Source: Benincasa hispida
Taxonomy: Eukaryota > Streptophyta > Magnoliopsida > Cucurbitales > Cucurbitaceae
Reading direction: 5' to 3'
Length of the DNA stretch: 64,000 nucleotides
NCBI RefSeq assembly: GCF_009727055.1
Contig: NC_052350.1
Location: forward strand, 29,120,000 to 29,183,999
Both the position numbers and the translations under genes were made by a program. The first letter of the stretch is position 1; the number at the start of each line of letters is the position of its first letter. Shown here one piece after another: positions 12,122 to 23,689 of this stretch. The notes under the pieces were generated by a model, which was not told the origin of the DNA, searched no databases, and saw nothing but the letters and a program-made list of their open reading frames with translations.

Positions 12122-13723
12122 ATGTAACTACAGGGGAAAAACAATAATTTTGGCTCAGTTATACTTACGAGCAATTTGTGAAGGGTCATCGCACTGTTAT
12201 TATTTATATCCAATGGACACAAAAATTTATCTGTAGTGTAAAGAGTGCAGCTATCGGTCATTAGTGAAATGACCGACAATTAATAGATGTTGGGTAATTT
12301 AATTAAAGAGTTTAATTAATTATCCGAGTACCGTTAGAGCTTCAATCTACAGGTCCATAAGGTCCCCTCTGTAGCTCAACAAGGATTTATTTGAGAATTA
12401 TTTTTGGATTAATTTGAAGTGTTCAAATTAATTGAGGGAATTAATTGTATATGATATAATTAATTAAATTAATTATATATGAGATATAATTAATATAATG
12501 TATTTGATACATTATAATATAAGGTAATATGAAAAGAATTTGAATATGATTCAAATACTAATTATATGAATGAGATTCTTGTAATTAAATTTAATATAAA
12601 TATGATTTATATTAAATACCATCAATAAGTTGAGAGGAATTAAATATTTGAATATGATTAAAATATTAATTATATGAATGAGATTCATATAAGTGAATTT
12701 AATATAAATGTGATTTATATTGAATGTCATGTATTGTTGAGAGAAAATACATCTATAGGTCATATTGTATTTGATACAATATGTAACTATAGAATATGGG
12801 ATATATGGAATATAACATATAGTTTATATACATATAATAAGGTTGTTATTATATGTATAATTATTATTAATTTAATTTTATTAAAGGGAGAGAATTACAA
12901 CTTCCGCCCCCATTTTCTCTCAGTCAATTACGTTGGTTATGTGAGAGAAAAAGATGGATTTGATTTATCTTCTTCCTGAAAAACACTAAAAAAAAAAAAA
13001 AAGAGTTCTCTTTGAGAAAAACTTATAAGGAAGAAAAGTTCTTCTCCTCCCTCTCTTCCTCTCCATCTCCTTCCCTCTTCCAAAGCCCTAAGGCAAAGCC
13101 CACACTCCTGCCATTCTCAATCCCTAAGGAGTTTATTGTTTTGTACTTGTAATTTTCTTGTACACCCCACTAGCTTAAAGACAAGTGGGAGATTGTTGGG
13201 GTTGATGCCCTAAATCTCGTTGGGTCTTATAGTTTTTAAACATGTGTATGAACAAACATTTTGTGATGTAATAGTATGAGGTATTTTCTTCACTACTGTC
13301 TATGAAATATGAGATATTTTAGTTGCATTAACCACAAACCAACAAACTAAGATCCCTGGTTATCGTTGTAACTTGAGCATGTATGTGAAGAAAATATCTC
13401 ATATTATTACATCACAAAATTTTTGTTCACACACGTGTTTACAAACTATAGGACCAAACGAGATTTAGGGCATCAACCCCAACAGGTATCTCGTTTAGAA
13501 AAGGAAATCTGTTTGTGACTTGTTCGAGGGATTCTTGAAGAAAGTGTTCTTCAAAGGTAAGGGTTTCTGAAACCTTAAGTTTTCCTTTTTTTAATGCATG
13601 CTATCATTTATGTAAATGAATATTTTGTTCTTGTTTTAACTGTAAAACTTATATTCAACGAAAAATGAAAATTGGGACGATCTTACTTCTGCTCATGGTT
13701 CTCTCCAATTAGAGTTCCTTTAA
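12122..13723 (+). repeat. 5' LTR of Copia A
   Basis: Alignment by eye to the 3' LTR starts at 'tgtaactaca' (12,122 and 22,028) and runs to the end ('ctctccaattagagttcc', 13,700-13,718, against 23,262-23,280). Over 12,293-12,870 and 22,208-22,790 I find only about six differences. The stretch 13,125-13,500 replaces about 40 bp of the 3' LTR with foreign LTR-start sequence. The first 750 bp present in the 3' LTR are missing here. Short frames on both strands at 12,551-12,979 recur in the 3' LTR because the LTRs are copies; they are not genes. Confidence 0.76.
13194..13484. repeat. Head-to-head inverted LTR starts, ~105-bp arms
   Basis: The left arm begins TGTTGGGGTTGATGCCC at 13,194. The right arm ends with its reverse complement at 13,484. 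The arms match for about 105 bp with roughly ten differences and enclose about 80 bp. Both arms are the first part of this Copia family's LTR, and a polypurine tract (GACAAGTGGGAGAT) lies just left of the first arm. The structure can fold as a long hairpin. It is absent from the 3' LTR. Confidence 0.82.
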
Positions 13724-13737
13724 TGGGTATCAGAGCC
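13724..13737 (+). other. Primer-binding site of Copia A
   Basis: TGGGTATCAGAGCC directly follows the 5' LTR end. It differs from the canonical TGGTATCAGAGC by one inserted G and pairs with the 3' end of initiator tRNA-Met. Confidence 0.75.
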
Positions 13738-14060
13738 AGGTTGTTGGTTTACTGATCCCAAATTCCATTCTTTTATTGAATCGTTTTCACAGTGTTGGTG
13801 GGTTTTACTGCATTCTGTTTAAAGTTCATGTGATGAATGGTTGTGAATGTGGTTTTACTGATGGATGTTTCGGGATAGGATACTTAGTTTTAAGGCTTTA
13901 TTTCGTTTACAAATTTGGTTTGTAAAGGTCCCTGTATTGGGCATAATTTTTTGCTAAAGTCTCTAGAATTCATTATTTTGAGTCGTTCGTGCTGTTCCTG
14001 GGGAGCTTCAAAGAAGTGTTATAGAGCACTGTTTCAATGAGGAAGACGAAGCAGTTTACA

Positions 14061-14205
14061 AGATCGTGTAGCTACAACTACACGATCGTGCAGCTTTTGC
14101 TAAACGATCATGTAGCTTTTGCTACAAGATCAAGTAGATTTTGCTACACGATCGTGTAGCATTTGCTACAAGATCACACCACAAGATTGCTACACGATCA
14201 CTGCA
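14061..14205 (+). repeat. ACGATCG palindrome cluster 3, 22-bp period
   Basis: Units of about 22 bp ('ttttgctacacgatcgtgtagc' type) are repeated about six times. One copy is the perfect 18-bp palindrome GCTACACGATCGTGTAGC at 14,143-14,160. Others carry one or two changes, such as 'aaacgatcatgtag' and 'caagatcaagtag'. It lies about 340 bp downstream of the PBS in the leader of Copia A. Confidence 0.82.
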
Positions 14206-14329
14206 GAGAGTTTGTTGAATGGTGGTTCGGTTCGAGCGGTTCAAAGCCTAGTTCACCTGTTTTGAACCAGAGGACTCTTGCTTATGTAACAGTTAGCCTT
14301 TTAAATTTCTTTTTAGGTGTCCTATCCCA

Positions 14330-15060
14330 GTCCATTAATTGTTAGTGTAAATATACATATGATGTATGTTCTTTCTTATATGTCATATCGTATGTCATAT
14401 AGAATCAAAACCCACCATAGGTTATGCATTTAATTTCATACATCAATTATATTACAAGTGTTATAATATATGTATATGCATGATTTAATTTTTATAACAT
14501 GCTCATGCATCATATAATATAAGTATTATACTATATGCTTGCATGCATAAATAACATAGTCATGCATCATTTATATTATAATCGTTATAATATATAGTTT
14601 GAATGTATGCATGAAATGTATGTTATTTAATTTCATTACTTTGATATATATATATATATAAGTGTTATGCATATGTAGTAATGAAATGAACATTGCACGA
14701 TGCATGACATTACTTTAGGTAATCTTATAATTGTTATAATTTTATAAAGTATGTCAATCAATGCAATGTAGGTTTTAATTTGTTTCATTTACTTTATAAG
14801 AGTTATAAATAAATGAAATTAGAAATTAAAATCAATAACTAAGAATTGCATACAAACTTAGGAAAAATCATTTTTAAAATAGTTTTAAAATATGGTTCAC
14901 ATAGACCTAAGTTCACAAATTTCTAATGAGATTAGAAATTAGATTAATCTTTTTTAATCGGTTTAATAGGATTAAATTGATTTCAATAAAAGATTAAATT
15001 TGTAGCAAATAAATCTATAAGGGACCTTTTGTCTAAGGCAGATTCTGTCTAGGGGTACTT
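14330..15060 (+). other. AT-rich part of the Copia A leader
   Basis: Repeated 'tatgcatg', 'catgcatcat' and 'ataatata.gttataat' phrases fill this stretch. The same phrases appear at 9,340-9,700 (minus), 44,380-44,720 (plus) and 53,100-53,300 (minus), always in the leader. At 15,050-15,090 the phrase 'ggggtactta' with 'acgtcgcacccctac' is likewise shared. I see no coding. Confidence 0.6.
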
Positions 15061-15389
15061 AAGATGACGGAAACGTCGCACCCCTACTTGGGAACCTACT
15101 TAGAAAGGTGAATTAGATAGATTTTCTACAAGCATGCAATTGTTTATTAACATTTGTCAAAGTGTTTAACGAATATTAATCAAAATTGCTTAACTTTCCA
15201 AAGTAAATGTTACTTTTGGGCAAACATAAACAATCACTTAGTAAAAATAATTAGTCGTATTTTTCCTAAGTAAATTAAACCCTAGGTTGTTAAAATACTC
15301 AGTGGGAAGAAAAGATGTATATGATACGTCGATTTTTCCATTCATGTTTCTCCCTTGATATTCACATCGTGAGACTCACGCTTGACCTT

Positions 15390-15580
15390 GAGGCGCCCTA
15401 GGAGCGTCCCCCTTCGGATGATATTTGCATGGGTCAATATCAGGGTGAATAGAGAGAGTATTCATAGTAAGTGGGAAAGGGATGTGTGTCAACATTTCCT
15501 ACGGTCTCTTTCATTGGTTTGCACTGTGAGACCCTCTTGCACGGCCTCGAGGCGCCCTGGGAGCGTCCCCCTTCGGATGG
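15390..15580 (+). repeat. Duplicated leader block in Copia A
   Basis: The block 'gaggcgccct-ggagcgtccc' followed by 'ccttcggatg' occurs at 15,390-15,420 and again at 15,549-15,580, 159 bp apart, each embedded in similar context ('ggtcaatatca.ggtgaa'). Counterparts exist at 8,488/8,641 and 52,324/52,481. Confidence 0.75.
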
Positions 15581-15884
15581 TTTGTGCAGTAGGTCAATAT
15601 CAAGGTGAACTCCAGATATGGATAGGATCACTTTAGTTTTTGCCCCAATCATTTTTTCCCTTCTGTTGGCTCATTGGGGCGGAACTTTAGAATCTAAAAT
15701 GGAGGGTAACACTTACAGGAAATTATTGAGCAAGTTAATTATTTCTTAACCAAATAAATGATGACTGATTGTTATAGGAGATAACTTGTAGAAATACAAG
15801 TTATTTTGGCTCTTAAGTGGAACAACTAAGGTTTTTAATGATAAAATCTCCTCATTTTTAGAAGAAACGCATGGAATTATTCAG

Positions 15885-17290
15885 ACATTAGCAAACTCAT
15901 GCAAACGAATGTTTATTACTAAATACTGCGGCACTAACGCGTTATATTGCAGGATTTCAACAAGAAGCTAACGCATGATTAAGAAGTGTCGCAGGCAAAG
16001 TTCTAACGCATGGGCCATGCGTCGGAGGGATTCAACGCAAAGAAGATTTATTGATTCAGGCTGTTTGTGTCAAATCACCACTTGCAAGTATGGGCACCTG
16101 TAGCAGGCGGCGTCTGAAAAGCTTTCGAGTGTCAGGCGGCTGACCAGGGCATGGACATTAATGCTGCCCATCACCAAGCTGGAGATGACCAACACCTATA
16201 AATAGATGAAATCCCTCCAGAGTTCGAAGTACAGAAATTTTCAAGTTTTCACTTTCATAATTAGCGTAGTTGTAGTGTTAGATCTTTAGAAACTGTGCTG
16301 TGGTGCCAAGAAGAGTAGAAGGGAAGAGAACCACCATCACCGCCGGTCAAAGAGCGGAGGAAGCCGAGCTTGAGAAAGACACTTCGTCCAATTCTTATAC
16401 AAGTGATTGTACACAACTAGAATTGAGCCAAATAGATACAAGAGATTGTACTCTGCGGCTTGACTCAGTTCCTTTCATCTCATTTATCGCTTTCATTTCA
16501 TCTGATTAAATATTGCTTTTGTAAAGACAATTTGCTTCTTTATAAATTCATATATTTGATCCATCACACTTTGCCATTGTTTATTTCTTGTTTATGTTGG
16601 ATGCATCTATACTTCATGCAATATTTCATTTCAAACGCTTAAGCCAACTTGATCAACTGGTAAAAGCATCTTTAGCTTAGACTATTCGAGAGAATAAATA
16701 AGCCCGCATCAAGTAAAACGCCTAGTACATCTAGAGATAGACTTACTGGTGTTTATTGCATCCTGTGTTTAACGCATGTATCCTAGAGATAGGTTTTGTA
16801 TGTTATTCGCATTGAGAAGTGTTGAATAAACTCTAACGTATAAACAAAGATAAACAAATCATCTCATTCATCACATTCTAGTTCGTGTACACTCATCTTA
16901 GATCGATGCATACCACTTGCACTAAAATCTATTTCCACATGACCCATCATTCTCTACTCAACTCTTTTGTATCTTCTTGCACGAGCACAACACCTTAGTG
17001 TAAATAATACATTCCTTCATACATTTAGGAAATCCCTACAACAGCTACAATGCAAGGTCTGCGTTAGCTTAACCTAAATCCTTGAGTTCGACCCTGGACT
17101 TACTAGGAACCAAAATTGGATTTATACTTGGGTCTGATTTAGGAAAACTTGAACGTCAATAGTGGAGTGTCGCGCGTTCTGTTGCACATCTATAACGCAT
17201 CAATGCGTTACAAATACATAAATGCATCAAAGCATCAATGCATCATTCATACTTAGAACATATTCTTCCAATTTATTTTATACAATACAC
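15885..17290 (+). mobile_element. Probable solo LTR inserted in the Copia A leader
   Basis: The sequence between the flanking leader halves is unrelated to the other copies of this leader. It has a TATA-like box (CCTATAAATAG near 16,195) and many 'aacgcat/atgcgt' phrases. Near its end is 'gagttcgaccctggacttac...tttatacttgggtc', which recalls Athila-type gypsy LTR ends. Two short frames (16,300-16,509 and 16,460-16,642) show no known domain. I could not see a clear target-site duplication, so the limits are approximate. Confidence 0.38.
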
Positions 17291-17543
17291 TCCTAGCTCG
17301 AATCACGATAGCAACGAATAATAGAAATAAGAGTTATTATGGTGTAATGATTGGTTGAGAGTATCTCAATTCAGTGAAGGGACAACTGACTACCCTTCGA
17401 TGGCTTTTGTCCTAAATCACTGAAGCGTTATTGCAAAATTAGATGTTAAATGGGGTTCATTTAGATTTTGCTAAAACTGATTGGATATTTCAAGAGTTAT
17501 GCTAAAATCTAATGTAGATCAATGTGTTTATTTTTTAGCAAAT

Positions 17544-17990
17544 ATGTCAAATAGCATATTTCCATTAGTTGCCTTTTCTAGTTTGATCGATTTTAATTAT
17601 ACGACGTGGAAAGAATCCATTAAAACGTTTTTCATGGTAAACGACATCAAAATTGTCATGATTGATGATTGTCCTCAAGTCCCAACCCCTGATGCACCAC
17701 GAAATGTTCGTAATGCATATGAGGTGTGGACAAAGGCTGATTCGAACGTCCGAGTTCACATTTTGGCAAGCATACCTGATGCGTTGGCCAAAAGGTTTAA
17801 GAACATGGTCATTGCACATGAGATCATGAAATCAATGTGAGAATTGTTTGAACAAAAGTTCTCACGATTCAAGAAAAACGGGATTGATGACAATAATACC
17901 AGTGGTGTCAGTTCCTAAGATAATCTCCAGTCCATATTGAATGTCAAGGGACTAATAGAGAAAGCAGTCGTTCCCAACTCTGATGAAGTT
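17544..17990 (+). pseudogene. Copia A gag
   Basis: The start at 17,544 is chosen by analogy with the ATG of the sister copy at 8,070, although an upstream in-frame ATG exists at 17,481. The N-terminus has the Copia gag pattern (short hydrophobic start, then DFNYTTWKESI, corresponding to the usual NYxxWK) and continues through EVWTKADSNVRVHILASI. A stop occurs at 17,838-17,840; related sequence (ELFEQKFSRFKK) continues after it, so the frame is broken. I see no zinc knuckle before the protease region. The product would have formed the virus-like particle. Confidence 0.75.
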
Positions 17991-18002
17991 CACTGACGAG
18001 GA

Positions 18003-21000
18003 TTGTCCTCTGAGATGAAACTTGGAGTTTATGATTTGGGTTGTGGAGCTGATCCCACTACTCTCCAAAAAAGAAAAAGCTCCAAAGAAAATAAATCTGA
18101 TTTATTTGTCTTGGAGATGTTCTTAGTAGAGAATGATGATTCTGCCTGGATAGCTAATTCAGGAGCTACTAAGTTCATTTCAGCTGTTGATGTAGGCAAG
18201 CTTAAGTTATTTTTGGACAAGAAACGATATATGTTATTAGATGACGTATATGTAGTACCTCATATAAAAAAGAAACTAATATTTGTTTCCTGTCTAATTG
18301 AACAAAAATATTCCATATCCTTTTCTGAGAATAAAGTGTTTATGTTTAAGAATGGAATGGAGTTAGGTTTTGGTTCAATGAAAAATAACTTATATGTACT
18401 AAGGTCGTTAGTCATAAAAGTTGTGTTCAATACTGAAATGTTCAAAACAGCAACAACTATAAAAGATCGAGAATTTCTCCTAAAGAAAATGCCCATATTT
18501 GGAGTCTAAGGTTATGTCACATCAATCTCAATAGGATTGAGAGGTTGGTGAAAAGTGGACTTCTAAATGGTTTAGAAGAAAACTTTTTACCAGTATGTGA
18601 GTCATGCCTTGAAGGCAAAATGACCAAACAACCTTTTACTGGAAAAGGTTATAGAGCCAAAGAAACCTTGGAGCTTATATATTCAGACTTCTGTGGTCCG
18701 ATGAATGTAAGAGCACAAGGTAGGTATGAATATTTCATCTCTTTCATAGATGATTATTCTAGATTTAGGTATCTATACCTAATGCAACATAAGTCTGAAG
18801 TTCTTGAAAAGTTCAAGGAGTACAAGACTGAAGTTGAAAACTTGTTAGGAAAAAAGATAAAAACACTTAGATCTGATCATGGTGGGGAATATATGAACTT
18901 AAGATTCCAAAACTATATGATTGAACATGAAATCACGTCCCAACTTTCAGCCACAAATACCCTTAACAGAATGGTGTATCAGAAAAGAGAAACAGAACCT
19001 TATTGGACATGGTTCGATCTATGATGAGTTATGCTCATCTTTCTGACTCGTTTTGGGGATATGCAGTAGAGACTGCAGTTTATATTTGAATAACGTTCCC
19101 TCAAAGTGTTTCTAAAATACCTTTTGAGTTATGGAGAGCTCATAAATGTAGTTTACGCCACTTCAGAATTTGAGGATGTCCAACCCATGTGCTAATTGCA
19201 AACCCCAAAAAGTTGGAACCTCGTTCAAAAGTGTGCCTATTTATAGGTTACCCCAAGGAAACGAGAGGTGGATACTTCTATGATCCAAGTGAGAATAAAG
19301 TGTTTGTATCGACAAACACTACCTTTTTGGAAGAAGGCCACATGAGAGATCATAAACCACAAAGTAAACTGGTTTTAAATGAGATTTCTAATGAATTTAT
19401 TGAGACTTTAGCAAGAGTTGTTGAAGAGGTTGATACATCAACAAGAGTTGTTGATGTCAATTCATCTAGTCATCCATCCCAAGAATTGAAATTGCCTCGA
19501 CGTAGTGGGAGGGTATGAACCCACCTGTACATTACATGGGTTTAACAGAAGCCCAAAACATCATAACTGATGATGGAGTTGAGGATCCATTATCTTATAA
19601 AGAAGCAATGGAAGATGTTGACAAGGAGGAATAGATTAAAGCCATGAATCAAGAAATGGAGACCATGTACTTCAATTCTGTTTGGGAGCTTGTAAATCAA
19701 CCTGATGGGGTAAAACTTATAGGTTGTAAATGGATCTACAAGAGGAAAAGAGGTGTAGATAGAAAGATATAGACCTTTAAAGCTAGACTTGTGGCAAAAG
19801 GTTATACCCAGGTTGAGGGAGTGGACTATGAAGAAACTTTCTCACCTGTTGTCATGTTAAAGTCTATCAGGATTCTCTTATCCATAGCCACATATTATGA
19901 CTACGAAATATGGCAAATGGACGTCAAGACTGCCTTTTTGTATGGTAATCTTAAAGAAACCATCTACATGAATCAACCAGAAGGATTTCTTGAACAAGAT
20001 CAAGAGTAAAAGATTTGCAAGCTTAATCGATCCATTTATGGACTGAAACAAGCATCTCAATCTTGGAATATAAGATTTGATGCAGCGTTCAAATCTTATG
20101 GCTTTGATCAGAATGTTGATGAACCTTGTGTTTACAAGAAAATTATCAACAGCTCAGTAGCTTTCCCCAGACTGTATGTGGATGATATCTTTCTCATTGG
20201 GAATGGCGTAGGTTTTCTAACTAATGTAAAGAAATGGCTAGCTGCCTAATTTCAAATGAAAGATTTTGGAGAGACGCAATTTGTTTTAGGGATACAGATT
20301 ATAAGGGATCATGAGAAAAAAATGTTGGCTTTGTCTCAGGCATTATATATTGACAAGATGCTTGTCAGATATTCGATGCACAATTCCAAGAAGGGTTTAT
20401 TATCTTTCAGGCATGGAATTGTATTGTCTAAAGAACAGTGTCCTAAGACTTCTCAAGAGGTTGAGGAAATGAGACGAATTCCCTATGCATCGGCTGTTGG
20501 TAGCCTTATGTATGCAATGTTATGTACTATACCTGACATTTGTTGTGCAGTAGAAATTGTCAGTCGATATCAATCAAATCCAGGATTAGATCACTGGACG
20601 GCAGTCAAAACGATCCTCAAGTATCTTTGAAGAACGAGGGACTATATGTTTGTGTATGGAGATAAGAAGTTGATCCTTATACGATACACAGACTCTGACT
20701 TCCAGACTGATCAGAATTCTCAAAAATCCACATCAGGGCCAGTGTTTACTCTGAATGGAAGAGCTATAGTATGGCAAAGCATCGAGCAAGGATGCATCGC
20801 ATACTCCACTATGGAAACCGAATACGTAGCTGCTTATGAAGCTGTTAAAGAGGTTGTTTGGCTTAAAAAGTTCCTTACTGATTTGGAAGTTGTTCCAAAT
20901 ATGTCTTTACCCATCACACTTTATTGTGATAACAGTGGTGTTGTGGTAAATTCTAAGGAATCTAAGAGTCACCAAAGAGGCAAGCACATAAAGTGGAAAT

Positions 21001-21170
21001 ATCATTTGATTCGGAAAATTGTGCATCGAGGGGACGTGACTGTCATGAAGATTGCTTCATAGCACAACGTTGTTGATTCATTTATGAATGCTCTCACAGC
21101 TAAAGTGTTCGAGAGTCATCTAGAAATTCTGGGTCTACGGGATAAGCAACATATTGACTAAGGCAAGTGG
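18003..21170 (+). pseudogene. Copia A pol (protease, integrase, RT, RNase H)
   Basis: Domains in order. Protease is near 18,145-18,180, where the catalytic DSG is NSG (AWIANSGAT). The integrase zinc region has CHINLNRI and CESC (18,515-18,610). The integrase core has SDFCGP and RSDHGGEY, with the third acidic residue (NGVSEKR) in a different frame after a frameshift at about 18,960. RT shows [25 protein letters not shown] and YVDD (about 20,175). RNase H shows STMETEYVA and YCDNSG. Stops in otherwise matching frame occur at about 19,087, 19,633, 19,769, 20,007, 20,247, 20,628 and 21,060. The altered protease residue and the many stops mean no active polyprotein. Confidence 0.92.
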
Positions 21171-21176
21171 GAGATG
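21163..21176 (+). other. Polypurine-tract-like motif, first of two
   Basis: AAGGCAAGTGGGAGA follows RNase H. A second, weaker purine run (AAGTTAAGAGAT, about 21,261-21,272) directly precedes the 3' LTR. Element B has the same two-tract arrangement about 90 bp apart, so the gap between them seems to be normal for the family. Confidence 0.5.
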
Positions 21177-21271
21177 TTAATGGGGTATAATGTATGCCTT
21201 AGTTTATTGTGATTTTGTACTTTATTTGTATTGTACATAAGGCTCCCTAAGCTTTAGGAAAGTTAAGAGAT

Positions 21272-23284
21272 TATTGGGATTGGTGTCCTAAATATCTTGT
21301 AATCTTATAGTTTGTAAACTTTGTATAAACATATTGTTGTTAATAAAATAAATGTTATTTATAAGCATATACTCAATCCAATAAACTAAGATCCTAGGTT
21401 ATTTTATATAATTTAAACAAGTATGTAGAGACATACAAGTGGATCTTGTTTAAATAATAATCTAAACGGTTTGTAGTATATGAGATTGGGTGCCTTATCC
21501 TGGTGACACTACAGATATGGCCCGCTTTGTTGGTGTTACAAGTGTTGTAAAGTACTACAAATGATTTAATCCTAATCATTCATGTAGAGACATGTGAGCG
21601 AGGGTATCCTATACAAAGAGTTTGTATAAGATCGGACCACGAAATTATTTGTCTCTTTACATAACACCGTTAATAATAAAGACTTACATTTCACTAGGAT
21701 GACCATAGGTGACATAACCTGAATCCTTAGTGAGTTGTGAACTCCTGCTCATGAAGGCGATCCTTTGATTTGTATAGGTGAGGGTGGCCAGATTGCCGAC
21801 TTAATAAGCCTACTATTTTGGGGATTCGTCTCACTGAGGAGTTGGGAACACAGCTACACGAGATGGAATTCACTCCTTCCCCGATGCAAGGGAAAGTAGA
21901 TAAATTACTCCCTTAAGGGCTAATTCCGGTGCTTAAACATAGTGGCCACACCCTATCCTGACCCGAGAAGGACTTGGTCATAGTTGAACTATGACTTATT
22001 GTTAATTAGAGGTATCATTGGTACTTAAGGAGTTAAATGTAACTACAAGGGCAAAACAGTAATTTTGGCCCAACTGTACTTACGAGCAATTTATGAAGAG
22101 TCATCGCACTGTTATTGTTTATATCCAATGGACACAAAAATTTATCTGTAGTGCAAAGAGTGCCGCTATCGGTCTTTAGTGAAATGACTGACAATTAATA
22201 GATGTTGAGTAATTTAATTAAAGAGTTTAATTAATTATTCGAGTACCGTTAGAGCTTCAGTCTACAGGTCCATAAGGTCCCCTCTGTAGCTCAACAAAGA
22301 TTTATTTGAGAATTATTTTTGGATTAATTTGAAGTGTTCAAATTAATTGAGGGAATTAATTGTATATGATATAATTAATTAAATTAATTATATATGAGAT
22401 ATAATTAATATAATGTATTTGATACATTATAATATAAGGTAATATGAAAAGAATTTGAATATGATTCAAATACTAATTATATGAATGAGATTCTTGTAAT
22501 TAAATTTAATATAAATATGATTTATATTAAATACCATCAATAAGTTGAGAGGAATTAAATATTTGAATATGATTAAAATATTAATTATATGAATGAGATT
22601 CATATAAGTGAATTTAATATAAATGTGATTTATATTGAATGTCATGTATTGTTGAGAGAAAATACATCTATAGGTCATATTGTATTTGATACAATATGTA
22701 ACTATAGAATATGGGATATATGGGATATAACATATAGTTTATATACATATAATAAGGTTGTTATTATATGTATAATTATTATTAATTTAATTTAATTAAA
22801 TTAATGGGAGGGAGTTACAACTTCCTCTCCATTTTCTCTTAGTCAATTACTTGGGTTGTGTGAGAAAAGAAGATGGATTTGATTTATCTTCTTCCTAAAA
22901 AACACTAAAAAAAAAAAATCTCTTTGGGAAAGTTCTTCTCCTCCCTCTCTTCTTCTCCATCTTCTTCCCTCTTCCACAGCCCTACAGTAAAGCCCACAAC
23001 TCATGTCATTCTCAATCCCTAAGGAGAATATAGAAGGCTCCGGTTGGTGGTGTTTTGTTTAGAGAAGAAAATTCGTTCATGACTTGTTCGAGGGATTCTT
23101 GAAGAAAGTGTTCTTCAAAGGTAAGGGCTTCTAAAACCCTAAGTTTTCCTTTATTAATGCATACTATAATTTATGTAAATACATATCTTGTTCTTGCTTA
23201 ATTGTAAAACTTATATTCAACGAAAAATGAAAATTGAGACGATCTTACTTCCGCTCATGATTCTCTCCAGTTAGAGTTCCTTCA
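21272..23284 (+). repeat. 3' LTR of Copia A
   Basis: The start 'TATTGGGATTGGTGTCCTAAA' is a diverged form of the family start TGTTGGGGTTGATGCCCTAAA. The end is '...GAGTTCCTTCA'. At 2.0 kb it is longer than the surviving 5' LTR. It contains the sequence found reversed at 11,780-12,070 and as fragments at 50.1-50.7, 54.7-55.3 and 63.4-64.0 kb. Confidence 0.76.
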
Positions 23285-23689
23285 GTGCCCTCATTTGCAA
23301 ACATCAATTAGCAGCGTCAGAGAGCTGCTCAAAATTTCAATCTCAGGTTTGGGCACCCATGTAGCATTGTGGAGCATTGTGTCGCCTCTTTTTAGTACCA
23401 TTTGGCCTTATTCTCTTCCCTATTGTGCAAATTTAGCCATTTCTTCTCTTTATTAGGCAAAAATGAACAATTTTCTCTAAAATGATCAACAATCAACATA
23501 GAATCTTAGGGGGTGTTTGGCTCACCAACATGAGTTGAGTTAAGTTGGTATAATATACCAACTCAATGATTGGCCCATCAACTTTAAATATTGGTGGATT
23601 TGAGTTGGTATATTTTACCAACTCACCCCAACTCTCCTTTCTTCCAATATTTTCCAAGGCTCCACCTACGACCACTTATGGCGACTATC
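23285..23689. other. Flanking sequence with a MITE-like block
   Basis: No gene is seen. At 23,510-23,640 'gggggtgtttggctca' is followed by repeated and inverted forms of 'ttggtata..taccaactca'. This resembles the GGGGGTGTTTGG-type non-autonomous elements common in plants. The termini were not resolved. Confidence 0.35.

Larger units (their letters stand above)
12122..23284 (+). mobile_element. Ty1/Copia retrotransposon A, two LTRs, coding region decayed
   Basis: The element has a 5' LTR (12,122-13,723, truncated at its start and carrying an inserted block), a PBS at 13,724 and a 3.8-kb leader. The gag-pol order is PR, IN, RT, RNase H, which defines Copia. A polypurine tract and a 3' LTR follow (21,272-23,284). 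Stops and frameshifts occur throughout pol. A probable solo LTR of another element interrupts the leader at 15,885-17,290. Element B (49.6-54.7 kb) and the fragments at 1.8, 8-12, 43.8, 54.7 and 63.4 kb belong to the same or a sister family. Confidence 0.82.

Noticed and set aside
12551..12979. Overlapping frames on both strands that recur nearly unchanged at 22,466-22,795
   Set aside because: They are AT-rich LTR sequence; the recurrence is explained by the two LTRs of one element, not by gene duplication.
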